From Glycomyces artemisiae (lineage in GTDB: Bacteria; Actinomycetota; Actinomycetes; Mycobacteriales; Micromonosporaceae): DNA of 64,000 nucleotides. Positions 32,744 through 42,081 of this stretch are shown piece after piece. The stretch's first letter is position 1; the number at the start of each line of letters is the position of its first letter. The DNA is taken from positions 62,001-126,000 of the forward strand of contig NZ_PVTJ01000013.1 in the NCBI RefSeq assembly GCF_003002955.1. The letters run 5' to 3'. Under the pieces are notes generated by a model. The model saw only the letters and a program-made list of their open reading frames with translations, did no database searches and had not been told where the DNA came from. A program made the translations under genes and the position numbers.

Positions 32744-33400
32744 CTACGGATTCTCGGCGCCGGGTTTGCGCATCACGAGGTGGCAGAAGTGGAACCCGCG
32801 CACCGGGTCCTCCTCAGGCGCGCCCACGAGCCGCGCCACCTCCGCGAAGCCGGTGTCCCGCAGCAGGTCCGCGACCCGGTCGTAGGACCACTGCCACGCG
32901 GGGGCCACTCGGTGGTCGAAGGGCCACGCGAGCCGGTCGGTGCGGTCGCTGGCCTGGAAGCTGAGCGACAGGAACCCGCCGGGCGCGAGGACCCGATGGA
33001 ACTCGGCGAACACCGGGCCGATCCTCTCGGGCGGCGTGTGGATGATCGAAGCCCGCGACAGCACGCCGCCGAGGCCGCCGTCCGGCAGGTCCAGGGCGCT
33101 CATGTCGCCCAGGGAGAACGCGATCCCGGGGTGCTCGCGGCGCGCGAGCGCGATCATCTCCGGCGACAGGTCGATGCCCTGCGCGTCGAGTCCGAGGGCG
33201 TGCAGGTATCCGGTGATATGTCCTGGCCCGCAGCCGATGTCGGCCACGGGCCGCGCGCCGCCCTCCTTGACGCGCTCGGCGAACGCGTCGATCATCGCGC
33301 GGTCGAACGGGTGCTCGCGCAGCGTGTCCTTGAACGTCTCGTAGTAGAGCTGGGCGACCTCGTCGTACCGGGTCCGCGTCTCGTCTCGGGGTTCGGCCAT
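32744..33400 (-). CDS. SAM-dependent class I methyltransferase
   Basis: 218 residues. Motif I is VADIGCGPGHITGYLHALG, followed by motif II (GIDLSPEMIALARREHP) and the post-motif GDMSALDLPDGGLGGVLSRA. The fold is the methyltransferase_11/25 type acting on small molecules. A second methyltransferase gene is just upstream on the same strand (25-base gap), so the pair is probably one operon. Substrate unknown. Confidence 0.85.
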   Translation of the reverse strand: MAEPRDETRTRYDEVAQLYYETFKDTLREHPFDRAMIDAFAERVKEGGARPVADIGCGPGHITGYLHALGLDAQGIDLSPEMIALARREHPGIAFSLGDMSALDLPDGGLGGVLSRASIIHTPPERIGPVFAEFHRVLAPGGFLSLSFQASDRTDRLAWPFDHRVAPAWQWSYDRVADLLRDTGFAEVARLVGAPEEDPVRGFHFCHLVMRKPGAENP

Positions 33401-33425
33401 GGGACGAGACCCTATCGCGCCGCGT

Positions 33426-34241
33426 CTACGGCCGCCAGATGACGGCCTCGACGCCGCGCATGCGCTCGGCGAACCGCCCGCCGGGGGCCGCGTCCCGCAG
33501 CAGCAGGCGCAGGTCCGCCTCGAACACGGGAAGCCGGTCGCCGAAGTGGTGCGGCGCGGAGCTCGACAGGGAGAGCACGGCAGCCACGATCTCGTCCTCG
33601 CTCCGCTCGGCGATCCGGCCCTCGTCGACGGTGATCCGCTCGGGCCCGGCGTACCCGGCGCGGGCCATGACCTCCTCCTCGGACCCCTTGGTGCCGTGGG
33701 GGAGCAGGCCCTGCCCGGCACGGCGCACCGGCCCCAGGTAGCGGGCCACGAGGTCGTCGATCGCGTCCCACGGCGGGGCCGGGAGCGGCAGCGGCTCGGC
33801 GGTGTCGACGCCGCGGTGCGTGGTCGCTCCGATGTGGACCCACGCGCCCGCGGGGCAGATCATGCCGCGCACGCGCTCGGCGACGAGGTCCTGCTCCATC
33901 CAGTGGAAGGACTGCGCGAACGCGACGACCCGGAACGTCCCGAGCCCGCCGGGGAGCTCCTCGGCGCGCATGAGTCGCCAGTCGATCCCCGGCGCCTTGA
34001 GCCGCGCCTCGGCGATCATGCCGGGGTCGGCGTCGACGCCCACGGCCTCGGCGAACAGCGGCGCGAGGAGCACGGTGAGCGAGCCGGGCCCGCAGCCGAC
34101 GTCGAGGAGCCGCCCGGTCCCGTCGAGGCCGAGCGCGTCGCGCACGGCGTCGGCCAGGCCCGGGGGGTAGGGCATCCGGCCGGTCCCGTAGTGCGCGGCG
34201 GCGCCCGCGAAGAGCGTCTCGTCCCATGCCCAGGCGTCCAT
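33426..34241 (-). CDS. SAM-dependent methyltransferase (methyltransferase_11 type)
   Basis: 271 residues. MDAWAWDETLFAGAAAHYGT leads into motif I LLDVGCGPGSLTVLLAPLF and motif II GVDADPGMIAEARLKA; the pattern VVAFAQSFHWMEQDLVAERV is typical of the trans-aconitate/ubiquinone-like group. The start at 34241 lacks a clear Shine-Dalgarno site; the open frame runs further upstream, but sequence there is low complexity. Possibly co-transcribed with the downstream methyltransferase. Confidence 0.8.
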   Translation of the reverse strand: MDAWAWDETLFAGAAAHYGTGRMPYPPGLADAVRDALGLDGTGRLLDVGCGPGSLTVLLAPLFAEAVGVDADPGMIAEARLKAPGIDWRLMRAEELPGGLGTFRVVAFAQSFHWMEQDLVAERVRGMICPAGAWVHIGATTHRGVDTAEPLPLPAPPWDAIDDLVARYLGPVRRAGQGLLPHGTKGSEEEVMARAGYAGPERITVDEGRIAERSEDEIVAAVLSLSSSAPHHFGDRLPVFEADLRLLLRDAAPGGRFAERMRGVEAVIWRP

Positions 34242-34297
34242 CCCGGGGATGCTACCGGCGGCCGCGGCGCCGTCCGAGCGCATTTCCACCTTCCGGG

Positions 34298-34849
34298 TCA
34301 CTCGGCGCCGGTGAACGAGGTCCGGAAGCTCAGATGGCTCGCCATGTGCGCCAAGTACTTCGGGTCGGTGACGCGGATCGTGAACCCGGCCTGGTCGCCG
34401 TCCGCCTCGGGGTCGACCGCGAACGAGGCGATGACGGCGTCGGCGCGGCGCCGGAACTCCTCGCCCCTCGGCTTGGTCAGCAGGTACGCGTGCCCGTCGG
34501 AGGTGCCCCGGCCGCCGTCGAGCTGGCCCTCGTACACGCTGTAGGCGTTGACCTTCGGGACCACGGGCTCCTTGCTGCGGTGGTCGAGCACGAAGCCCTC
34601 GTCGTCGATCCACACGCGCTTGCCGAGGATGAGCTCGAAGCACTCCGCGAACTCCGCGGCGGTGCCGGGGTCGATGTCGGTGGCGCCGAAACCCTGGAAC
34701 CAGGCGTCCATGAGCAGTTTGAGCCCGAACCCGGTGCCGCGGTCGGGGCCGTCGCCGAGCCGGACGCCATCGCCGATGAGGCTCGTGAGCGTCCCGTCGA
34801 GCGTGTTTCCCTCACGGCCCCAGGTCCACACGTCGAAGATGTACGTCAT
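34298..34849 (-). CDS. Hypothetical protein, unknown family
   Basis: 183 residues, soluble, with no signal peptide or membrane segment. Tryptophan-rich start (MTYIFDVWTWGREGNTLDGT), a middle VWIDDEGFVLDHRSKEPVVP and a mixed alpha/beta look; I do not recognise it. A -10 box (TATGAT, complement of 34858-34863) ends 8 bases before the ATG, consistent with a leaderless transcript and supporting this start. Confidence 0.5.
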   Translation of the reverse strand: MTYIFDVWTWGREGNTLDGTLTSLIGDGVRLGDGPDRGTGFGLKLLMDAWFQGFGATDIDPGTAAEFAECFELILGKRVWIDDEGFVLDHRSKEPVVPKVNAYSVYEGQLDGGRGTSDGHAYLLTKPRGEEFRRRADAVIASFAVDPEADGDQAGFTIRVTDPKYLAHMASHLSFRTSFTGAE

Positions 34850-34919
34850 GGCCGTGAATCATAACCAGTGCGGGCAATTCCGGCGAAGGAGGTGATAGAT
34901 CACACTCTATGTCTCCGGG

Positions 34920-35777
34920 TCAGCGCCCAGTGTGCGGGGCGGCGGGGGCCGTCCAGGAGTCGAGCAGGCGCAGCGCCTGCGCACTGGGCGAGTCCGGTTC
35001 GACGTTGTAGACGCACAGCGTCTGGTCGGGGTCGTCGGGGAATTCGAGCGACTCGTAGGCGAACTCGATCTCGCCCGCGACGGGGTGCCGGTATGCCTTG
35101 CGGCCGTGGGTGCGGCGCAGCACCTGGTGGTCGTTCCACCACCCGCTGAACTCCGGGCAGCCGAGGGTCAGCTCGCCCACGAGATCGGCGAGCTGGCGGT
35201 CGTCCGGGTGGCGCCCGGCGTCGAAGCGGAGCACCGCGACCGAGTCGCGCGCCACGGTCTCCCAGTCCACGACCCGTTCGCGCGCTTCGGGATCGAGCAG
35301 GTACCAGCGCGCGAGGTTGCGCCGCTTCGCCGGGAGCGCGTCGAAGTCGGTCATGACGGCCTTCGCGAGCCGGTTGACGGCGAGCACGTCGGTGCGCCTG
35401 CCGATGATGAACGCGGGCACCGATTCGAGGCTCTGGAGCGTCAGCAGCAGGCCTGGGCGGACGCGCTGCGCGGCGAGCGGCCCGCGCCGCCTGGGCGCCC
35501 GGCGGCCCGCGAGGTCCTTGAGGTGCTCGCGTTCGGAGTGGTCGAGGCGCAGCGCCTCGGCGAGCGCGTCGAGCACCTCGGGGGAGGGGTTCCCGGCCCG
35601 GCCCTGCTCCAGGCGCGTGTAGTACTCGACGCTCATGTTCGCCAGCCGCGCGACCTCGTCGCGGCGCAGGCCCGGGACGCGCCGCACGCGGCCGTCGTCG
35701 GGCACGCCCGCGTCCTGCGGGTGCACGCGGGCGCGGCGGCTCCGCAGGAAGTCCGAGATCTCGGTGCGCTGGTCCAT
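34920..35777 (-). CDS. XRE regulator with MmyB-type ligand-binding domain
   Basis: 285 residues. Helix-turn-helix at about 10-75 (LRSRRARVHPQDAGVPDDGR, LRRDEVARLANMSVEYYTRL, EQGRAGNPSPEVLDALAEAL) and a C-terminal MmyB-like domain (PAFIIGRRTDVLAVNRLAKA, WYLLDPEARERVVDWETVAR, FSGWWNDHQV). MmyB domains bind fatty acid or similar ligands. It is divergent from an SDR gene with a 23-nt inverted repeat between them, the usual arrangement for this family in actinomycetes, where it represses the neighbouring oxidoreductase. Confidence 0.87.
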   Translation of the reverse strand: MDQRTEISDFLRSRRARVHPQDAGVPDDGRVRRVPGLRRDEVARLANMSVEYYTRLEQGRAGNPSPEVLDALAEALRLDHSEREHLKDLAGRRAPRRRGPLAAQRVRPGLLLTLQSLESVPAFIIGRRTDVLAVNRLAKAVMTDFDALPAKRRNLARWYLLDPEARERVVDWETVARDSVAVLRFDAGRHPDDRQLADLVGELTLGCPEFSGWWNDHQVLRRTHGRKAYRHPVAGEIEFAYESLEFPDDPDQTLCVYNVEPDSPSAQALRLLDSWTAPAAPHTGR

Positions 35778-35819
35778 GCCCCCAATTCTGCCCCGCCGGA
35801 CCGGCCCTTCGCGGCGCCT

Positions 35820-35842
35820 GACTGGTACTGGCGGTACCAGTC
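35820..35842. promoter_or_regulatory. Operator between XRE regulator and SDR
   Basis: Perfect 9-bp arms GACTGGTAC (35820-35828) and GTACCAGTC (35834-35842) around 5 bases, in the divergent gap. Likely bound by the XRE/MmyB regulator. Confidence 0.75.
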
Positions 35843-35946
35843 GCGGGAGGGGATTTCTAGCGGCGCTTCGGGCCCGTCTCCGGTGCTGTACTCGATTGCA
35901 GGGCGGCCGGACCGCCTGGAAACCGAACGCACCGAAGGAACACGAC

Positions 35947-36723
35947 ATGTCTACTGTGAACACCGTTCTGCCCCTTGCGGGCCGCGTCGCCGTCGTCACC
36001 GGGGCCTCCAGCGGCCTCGGCGAGGCCACCGCCGAGCTGCTCGCCCAGCGGGGCGCGAAGGTCGCCGTCCTCGCCCGCCGCGCCGACCGCCTCGCCGCGC
36101 TCACCGGGCGCATCGAAGCGAACGGCGGCACCGCGCTCGCCGTCCCGGTCGACGTCACCGACGCCGAGGCGGTCCAGGCCGCCGCGGCCCGGATCGAGGC
36201 CGGGTTCGGCACCGTCGACCTCCTGTTCAACAACGCGGGTGTCATGCTGCCCTCGAAGATCGCGGACGTGCGCACGGACCTGTGGAATCAGCAGGTGGAC
36301 CTGAACATCGGCGGGTTCCTCAACACCGTCGCCGCGTTCGTGCCGCAGCTGCGCAAGGCCGCCGCCGACAAGGGCGTCGCGGACCTGGTGAACACCTCCT
36401 CGATCGGGGCGCAGAACCTGTTCCCCACGTTCGAGGTCTACTGCGGCACCAAGGCGTTCGTCACCCACTACTCCCGCAACCTGCGCATCGAGCTCGGCTC
36501 GCAGGGCGTGCGCGTCGCGGTCGTGGAGCCGGGGATCGTCCGCACCGAGCTCCAGGGCCATGTCACCGAGCCCGACGCGACCGCGTGGCTCGACGAGACG
36601 TTCAAGACGATGGAGGTCCTCGAACCCGCCGACGTCGCCGAGGCGGTCGCGCATCTGGCCGCGCTGCCCGCCCGCGTCAACATCGAGCGGCTGACGATCA
36701 TGCCGACGACGCAGGCGAACTAG
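35947..36723 (+). CDS. Classical short-chain dehydrogenase (SDR)
   Basis: 258 residues with every classical SDR landmark: VVTGASSGLGEATAELLAQR, LLFNNAGVMLPSKI, the Ser strand LVNTSSIGAQNLF, the YCGTK catalytic Tyr-Lys and the VEPGIVRTELQ segment. AAGGAA precedes the ATG. NADP-dependent reduction of an aldehyde or ketone; substrate unknown. Probably controlled by the divergent XRE/MmyB protein. Confidence 0.88.
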   Translation: MSTVNTVLPLAGRVAVVTGASSGLGEATAELLAQRGAKVAVLARRADRLAALTGRIEANGGTALAVPVDVTDAEAVQAAAARIEAGFGTVDLLFNNAGVMLPSKIADVRTDLWNQQVDLNIGGFLNTVAAFVPQLRKAAADKGVADLVNTSSIGAQNLFPTFEVYCGTKAFVTHYSRNLRIELGSQGVRVAVVEPGIVRTELQGHVTEPDATAWLDETFKTMEVLEPADVAEAVAHLAALPARVNIERLTIMPTTQAN

Positions 36724-36850
36724 GCCGCAGCCGACGGACCGCACAGTCGTCCGTATTCGCGTGCGGTGTTCCCGGGGTGTGTGAAAGGATCGCTTCGGAA
36801 ATTCGGAGGGGCGCGGCGCGCCCCGGGAACGGACCCACGGAGGGCACGCC

Positions 36851-37792
36851 ATGACCAAGCTCGGCAGGACCGGAATCGACGTCTACCCGCTCGTCCTGGG
36901 CACCAACACGTTCGGCTGGACCACGGACGAGGCGGAGGCCCACCGCATCCTCGACGCCTTCGCCGACGCGGGCGGCACCCTCGTCGACACCGCCGACTCG
37001 TACTCGGCGTGGGCCCCCGGCAACAGCGGCGGGGAGTCCGAGACCGTCATCGGCTCCTGGGTCGCCAAGCACCCCGGGCGGCTCATGGTCGCCACGAAGG
37101 TCTCGCAGCACCCGGAGTTCAAGGGCCTGTCGGCCGCGACCGTCAAGGCCGCCGCCGACGCCTCGCTTCAGCGTCTGCAATCTGAGGCGATCGACGTCTA
37201 CTACGCGCACTTCGACGACGCCGAGACGCCGCTCGAAGAGACCGTCGCCGCGTTCGACGCGCTCGTCACCGAGGGGAAGGTCCGGCACGTCGCCGTCTCC
37301 AACTACAGCCCCGAGCGCCTGCGCGAGTGGCTCGACATCGCCGAGCGCACCGGCGCGGCCCGCCCGGTCGCGTTGCAGCCCAAGTACAGCCTCGTCAGCC
37401 GCGCCACGTTCGAGCCGGCCCTGCGCGACATCGCGGTCGCCGAGGACCTCAGCGTCTTCCCCTACCACGCGCTCGCGAGCGGCTTCCTCACCGGCAAGTA
37501 CCGCACCGAGGCCGACCTGGAGCAGAGCGTCCGCGGCGGCTCGGCCGCCAAGCACCTGAACCCGGCCGGGCTCGCGGTCATCGACGGCCTCGCCGACATC
37601 GCCGAGGACCGCGGCGTCGCCATCGGCACGGTCGCCCTCGCCTGGGTCCGCACCCGCCCCGGCATCGCCGCCCCGATCGCGGGCGCCCGCGAACTGTCCC
37701 AGCTCGCCCCGCTCCTCGCCTCCGCGGAACTCGACCTCTCGCAGGACGAGCTCGACCGCCTGACCGCGCTCTCGGACGCCGTGGGCGCCTGA
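36851..37792 (+). CDS. Aldo/keto reductase
   Basis: 313 residues. The AKR barrel starts with LGRTGIDVYPLVLGTNTFGW; the catalytic tetrad is visible as Asp46 and Tyr51 (DTADSYSAW), Lys83 (ATKVSQ) and His119 (VYYAHFDD). The IAVAEDLSVFPYHALASGFL segment and AWVRTRPGIAAPIAGAR place it near the YajO/oxidoreductase branch that reduces aldehydes with NADPH. CACGGAGGG precedes the ATG. Ends at a strong bidirectional terminator. Confidence 0.88.
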   Translation: MTKLGRTGIDVYPLVLGTNTFGWTTDEAEAHRILDAFADAGGTLVDTADSYSAWAPGNSGGESETVIGSWVAKHPGRLMVATKVSQHPEFKGLSAATVKAAADASLQRLQSEAIDVYYAHFDDAETPLEETVAAFDALVTEGKVRHVAVSNYSPERLREWLDIAERTGAARPVALQPKYSLVSRATFEPALRDIAVAEDLSVFPYHALASGFLTGKYRTEADLEQSVRGGSAAKHLNPAGLAVIDGLADIAEDRGVAIGTVALAWVRTRPGIAAPIAGARELSQLAPLLASAELDLSQDELDRLTALSDAVGA

Positions 37793-37808
37793 CGGTCCCG
37801 AACGAGCC

Positions 37809-37842
37809 GGGGCCCGCATCGCCGACCTGCGATGCGGGCCCC
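37809..37842. terminator. Bidirectional hairpin terminator
   Basis: 13-bp stem GGGGCCCGCATCG (37809-37821) with an 8-base loop and complement to 37842, followed by GCCCGTTT. It separates the convergent reductase and GH30 genes. Confidence 0.8.
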
Positions 37843-37862
37843 GCCCGTTTCCCACCCGTCCG

Positions 37863-40826
37863 CTAAGCGGCCGGGGCCTTCGCGTAGACCTCGATCTCGC
37901 TCAGGATGATCCACCCCGCGGTCCCGCCGGAACCGGCGGTCATGACCACCCGCACGGCGGACGTCTTCGCATTCACCTCCACGTCGATCACCGGGACCTC
38001 GTCGGTCGGCACGTCGACGAAGCCCACGTCGACCCAGTTCCCGTCGGCGTCGCGGTACTGCACCGTCAGCGTGTCCGCATAGGACGGACGGCCGCCGTCG
38101 CTCCAGAAGTAGGAGACGACCCGGGTCACGTCCCGCGCCTCCGGCAGCTCCACCGTGATCGCGTCCTCGGTGTTGAACGGCCCGGACTTCCAGTTCGACC
38201 AGGCCTTGTCCGTGAGGACCCCGTTGCGCAGGGCCGCAGTGGAATAGCCCGGCTCGGTGTACGTCGCGGTGATCGCGGTCCCGTCGGCGAGCGCCGCGTT
38301 CGCCTCCACCGGGTCGGTGACCTCCACGTCGACCACCGCGGGCAGCTCCGTGCCGTCGACGAGCACCGCGGTGCCCTCGATCCGCACGGTCCCGTAGTCG
38401 TCGAACGCGCCCTCCGCGGGCTCCTCCCACGTCACCGGCACCGCGGCCTCGGTCCCGTGGTCGCCCAGCGCCGTCACCGTCTCCGGCAGCGGCGGCACGT
38501 ACCCCGGGTAGGTCTTCGCCGACGCCGGAGCCGTCTCGGAGAACGTGTCGACGCTGACCTTCGCCTTGGCGCGGAACGTGTTCCCGAGCGCGTCGACCGC
38601 CTCGCCGAACACCGTCACCGTCTTCACCCGGTTCCACGTGGACTCGCGCGGCATGTCCCACTCGACGGGGAGCGCCCCGCGCGCGCCGTCGCGGTACACG
38701 CCCGGCACCGTCTCGGGCAGGACCGGCACGAAGCCCGGCACGGTGTACGCGCTCACCTGCTGCGCCCGCAGCACGGTCTCGTCCACCACGCCCCAGCGCT
38801 GGTTGGCCGCCGAGGTCGGCGTGTACGTCTGCACCGGCGACCCGTCGGCGGTCGCCTCGCCCCACACGTCCAGGACCAGGCCCGTTCCGACATTCACGGG
38901 CACGTACGTGCCGTCGCCGGTGGTCGACAGGTACCACGTCGCCGCCTCCGACGGCTCCCCGTCGCCGGATTCCAGCACCGCGAGCCCGTCGCCGATCGCC
39001 AGCCGCGCCCCCGTGGCCGCGTTGACGATCGCGTACCGCTCGCGGTTCGAGTACCCGTCGGTGAGCCGCTCGACCTCCCACAGCTGCTCGCCGTCGTACT
39101 CATCGTCGGTCTCGATGACGATGCCGGTGCCGTCCGCGTTCGGCGCGATCGACTTGCCGCTCTGCACGCCGTCGAAGCGGTACACGTGCCCGTCCTGGAA
39201 CAGCGCCGCGTCGCAGTCGACGCCCGAGACGCCCTCGACCACGAACGTCGTCACCGACTTCGCCGGGACCGTCAGCGTCGCCTCGTCGCCGCGCACCCGC
39301 ACCGCGTCGCCCTCGACGAGCGCGCCGTCGGCGCTGGTGACCACCGGGGTCACCGAGGCGCCGCGCGCGATCCGCTCGAAGTTCGAGAGGTCGAGCGTGA
39401 TCTCCATGTCCGCGTCGGTGCTGTTGGTGTACACCACGTTCGCGCCGCTGCCGTCCGCCTCGACCGCGGCCGTCGCCGCCGCGCTGTCGGTGGCGATCAC
39501 GTGGTCGCCCGGCTCGATGTAGTGCGTGAAGTTCTGGATCGTGTAGTACTTCGTGTTCACCTTGATCGGGCACGTCTCCAGCGTGTCCTCGGCGGTGCAG
39601 TCGAACGGCAGCTGGATCGAGCCCCAGCTGTGGCCCGCCGCGACGTCCTCGACCGGCTGCCACAGCACCCACGCCGTGGGCTCCAGCTCCCGCAGGTCGT
39701 CGGTGATCCGCGAGGCGATCCCGATCCCGTTCTCCATCGACGTGTAGTCCTGGCCGGAGGTCCACGACCCCTCGACCTCGCTCATCCACAGCGGCTTGTC
39801 CGCGGCCTTCGCGAGGTCGCGGGCGCTCGTGCGCTGGCCCGTGCCGTAGGTGTGGACGTTCATCTGCTCGACGTTCGCCCGCGACTCCTCCGTGTACGCG
39901 TTCCAGTTGCGCACGAACGTGCCCGGGTTCGTCTCGTCCATCGCCGAGACGACCGCGTCGAGCTCGGACTCCGAGAGCCGCTCGGCGAGCGCGTCGATGA
40001 CGAGCTGCTGGAGCTCGGGCCCGGCGTGCGCGCCCTCCTGGCGCCCGCCCGTGGGCTGCACGCCGTCCGGGCCGAGCTGGGTGCCCCAGTAGTTCGTGTT
40101 CGGCTCGTTCAGCGGGTCCACGGTGTCGAACTCGATGCCGTGCTCGGCCTCGACGCGCTCCATGACCTCGGTCAGGTAGAGCGCGAACTCGTCCACGGTG
40201 TCGGTGCGGATCTGGTCCTGGCTCGCGTCGAACCCGCCCGAGACGTACCCGGAGACGGTCTGGAAGTACGGCGGCGAGTTCGAGAACGCCTCCCAGTGGG
40301 TGACGTCGTCCTTGACCGCGTCGATCCACCACCGCTGATTCGCGTCGGCGTCCCAGTTCCAGTGCTCGGGGTTCTCCGGGTCCCACCAGTCCTTGTCGGC
40401 CTGGGTGGTGCCCTCGGGGGCGGCCCACCAGCCGGGGACCGCGGAGGCCCCGCCGCGCAGGTACTCGTTGTCGATGTTCGGGGCGTTGCCGCCGCCGATG
40501 TTGTACCTGGCGATGTTCAGGTTGAGGCCGTCCTCGCCGAAGACCATCTCCGCCAGCTCGTTCCGGATCTCGTCGGGGTAGCCGCCGGTGGCGTTCGCGA
40601 ACCACACGAGGCTGGTGCCCCAGCCCTCGAACGCCGCCTGCTGATACGACGGGTCGAGGACGACCGTGACCGCGTCCGCGGCGGCCTCCTCGGCGCTGGC
40701 GGTGAGCACCGGCAGGCTCGGCGCGGCGACCGCCGCCGCGAGCCCGGCGGCGCCGACGGCGGCGATGCCGCGTCGGAAGCCGTTGCGGCGCAAGCGCTGC
40801 GGACGCGGGGGACGGGGGGATGACAT
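37863..40826 (-). CDS. Secreted multidomain GH30 glycosidase (endo-beta-1,6-galactanase-like)
   Basis: 987 residues. A signal sequence with RRNGFRRG (twin-arginine-like) is followed by a GH30 barrel (about 52-430): FEGWGTSLVWFANATGGYPD, LNLNIARYNIGGGNAPNID, acid/base Glu241 (DPLNEPNTNYWG) and nucleophile Glu350 (LWMSEVEGSW). NEPNTNYWG with GGRQEGAHAG is characteristic of GH30 subfamilies on beta-1,6-galactan. Behind it are a beta-sandwich, a ricin-type CBM13 (about 530-660), two bacterial Ig-like (Big_4-type) modules (about 660-840) and a C-terminal F5/8-type CBM32-like domain (about 845-985, WSNWKSGPFNTEDAITVELP). It probably acts outside the cell on side chains of arabinogalactan proteins. 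Confidence 0.85.
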   Translation of the reverse strand: MSSPRPPRPQRLRRNGFRRGIAAVGAAGLAAAVAAPSLPVLTASAEEAAADAVTVVLDPSYQQAAFEGWGTSLVWFANATGGYPDEIRNELAEMVFGEDGLNLNIARYNIGGGNAPNIDNEYLRGGASAVPGWWAAPEGTTQADKDWWDPENPEHWNWDADANQRWWIDAVKDDVTHWEAFSNSPPYFQTVSGYVSGGFDASQDQIRTDTVDEFALYLTEVMERVEAEHGIEFDTVDPLNEPNTNYWGTQLGPDGVQPTGGRQEGAHAGPELQQLVIDALAERLSESELDAVVSAMDETNPGTFVRNWNAYTEESRANVEQMNVHTYGTGQRTSARDLAKAADKPLWMSEVEGSWTSGQDYTSMENGIGIASRITDDLRELEPTAWVLWQPVEDVAAGHSWGSIQLPFDCTAEDTLETCPIKVNTKYYTIQNFTHYIEPGDHVIATDSAAATAAVEADGSGANVVYTNSTDADMEITLDLSNFERIARGASVTPVVTSADGALVEGDAVRVRGDEATLTVPAKSVTTFVVEGVSGVDCDAALFQDGHVYRFDGVQSGKSIAPNADGTGIVIETDDEYDGEQLWEVERLTDGYSNRERYAIVNAATGARLAIGDGLAVLESGDGEPSEAATWYLSTTGDGTYVPVNVGTGLVLDVWGEATADGSPVQTYTPTSAANQRWGVVDETVLRAQQVSAYTVPGFVPVLPETVPGVYRDGARGALPVEWDMPRESTWNRVKTVTVFGEAVDALGNTFRAKAKVSVDTFSETAPASAKTYPGYVPPLPETVTALGDHGTEAAVPVTWEEPAEGAFDDYGTVRIEGTAVLVDGTELPAVVDVEVTDPVEANAALADGTAITATYTEPGYSTAALRNGVLTDKAWSNWKSGPFNTEDAITVELPEARDVTRVVSYFWSDGGRPSYADTLTVQYRDADGNWVDVGFVDVPTDEVPVIDVEVNAKTSAVRVVMTAGSGGTAGWIILSEIEVYAKAPAA

Positions 40827-40868
40827 CGTCGTCTCCTTCGGGGGGTCGCAATCGAATCATTTGGATAT

Positions 40869-42020
40869 TCACACAGAACCGAACGGTTGTAAACACCCTT
40901 CGTATAACCGATTGAAAAACTCGTCCGCGGGACCGCTCCCGTACACCCGCGTCACCGCCAGGATCGACACGTCGTCGTCCATCCGCGAGGCGAACCGCGA
41001 CGCGTCCTCCCACACGAACTCCACCAGCGACCGCGGCGACGGCGTCACCAGGCCGTCGAGGTGCTCCGCCAGCGGGTAGTAATGCCCGTCCGCGTCCCGC
41101 GCCTCCACCAGCCCGTCGGAGAACGCCAGCAGCGTCGCGTCGATCTCGAACGGCACCGCCGCCGAGGCGCGGTGCCGCACCGGCTCGGCCAGCCGCAGCC
41201 CCAGCACCGGCGCGGTCTTCAGGTCCACCTCCTCGACCCGCTCCCCGCGCAGCAGCAGCGGCAGCGGATGCCCGCACGACAGCAGCCGCACCTCGTCGCA
41301 CTCCTCCGAGAACTCCGCGAGCAGCACCGACGCGAACAGCTCCGGGATGTACCCGTGCGCGCCGTCCTCCAGGATGCGCCGCTCCATCCGCCACGCGACC
41401 CCGCCGAGGTCCTCCTCGTCGAGGATCGCCTCATGGAACACCGACAGGAGCATCGACGCCGCGCCGACCACGTCGAGGCCGTGCCCCTGCACGTCGCCGA
41501 GGATCAGCCGGGTCCCGTACGGGCTCGGCCGCACGTCGAACAGGTCCCCGCCGATGCTCGCGCCCTGCTGCGCCGAGTGGTACAGCCCCGCGCACGCGAG
41601 GTCCCCGACCCGCTCGGGCAGGTCCGGCAGGACCGCGCGCTGCGCGGCCTCCGAGACCGAGAGCACGGTGACCAGGCCCTTCTCGAAGCGCTGGCGGATC
41701 CAGGAGATGCCCACGGCCGTGGCGAAGACGATGCCGACGACGACGATGTCGTCGGCCTCGAAATGGCGCGCGACCGGGATCGGGGCGGCCACGACGATGA
41801 GCGCGAAGGCCGCGATGAACCCGGTCCAGACCGGGCCGAGCACGAACGCGGCGAGCACGGGGACGACGGCCATCGCGATCCCGGCGTGGAGCGGGTCGGG
41901 CCGGAAGAGCATGAAGAACGAGGCGCCGAAGAGGGCGACGAGCGGCAGCAGCCGGACCCACAGCGGGATTGCCGTGGCCGGACGCAGTCCTCCCAGGAAC
42001 GTGGCCCGCGTGCTAGCCAT
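40869..42020 (-). CDS. Membrane PP2C/SpoIIE-type serine phosphatase
   Basis: 383 residues. Four to five helices in the first 110 residues, then a short linker and a PP2C_SIG/SpoIIE catalytic domain with the metal-binding Asp motifs GGDLFDVRPSPYG, ILGDVQGHGLDVVGAASMLL, LLAFSDGLVEARDADG and DDDVSILAVTRV. Such phosphatases remove phosphate from anti-anti-sigma factors and so release alternative sigma factors. The membrane part could sense envelope changes. No anti-sigma gene is adjacent; its partner is elsewhere. It ends 43 bases before the GH30 start. Confidence 0.87.
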   Translation of the reverse strand: MASTRATFLGGLRPATAIPLWVRLLPLVALFGASFFMLFRPDPLHAGIAMAVVPVLAAFVLGPVWTGFIAAFALIVVAAPIPVARHFEADDIVVVGIVFATAVGISWIRQRFEKGLVTVLSVSEAAQRAVLPDLPERVGDLACAGLYHSAQQGASIGGDLFDVRPSPYGTRLILGDVQGHGLDVVGAASMLLSVFHEAILDEEDLGGVAWRMERRILEDGAHGYIPELFASVLLAEFSEECDEVRLLSCGHPLPLLLRGERVEEVDLKTAPVLGLRLAEPVRHRASAAVPFEIDATLLAFSDGLVEARDADGHYYPLAEHLDGLVTPSPRSLVEFVWEDASRFASRMDDDVSILAVTRVYGSGPADEFFNRLYEGCLQPFGSV

Positions 42021-42081
42021 GGCCCGAGTCTAGGGGCCCGGTCCGGCTCTACCTGCGGTTTCGCGCAGTTCGGGCGAACCG

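Noticed and set aside
32733-32746. TGGGAGCGCGCCTA, 12 of 14 bases like the cellobiose-repressor box
   Set aside because: It overlaps the stop of the methyltransferase gene about 95 bases from the CBM2 start and has a broken symmetry; too weak to call.
34886-34911. A perfect anti-16S sequence AAGGAGGTGAT on the plus strand (34886-34896), 12 bases before an ATG that opens 33 codons
   Set aside because: The peptide is antisense to the XRE gene end and has no features; probably chance, although the complement would place a 16S 3'-end-like stretch in the leader before 34849.
40877-40888. AACCGAACGGTT palindrome upstream of the GH30 gene
   Set aside because: It lies within the end of the PP2C gene, so it may be coding constraint; not enough to call an operator.
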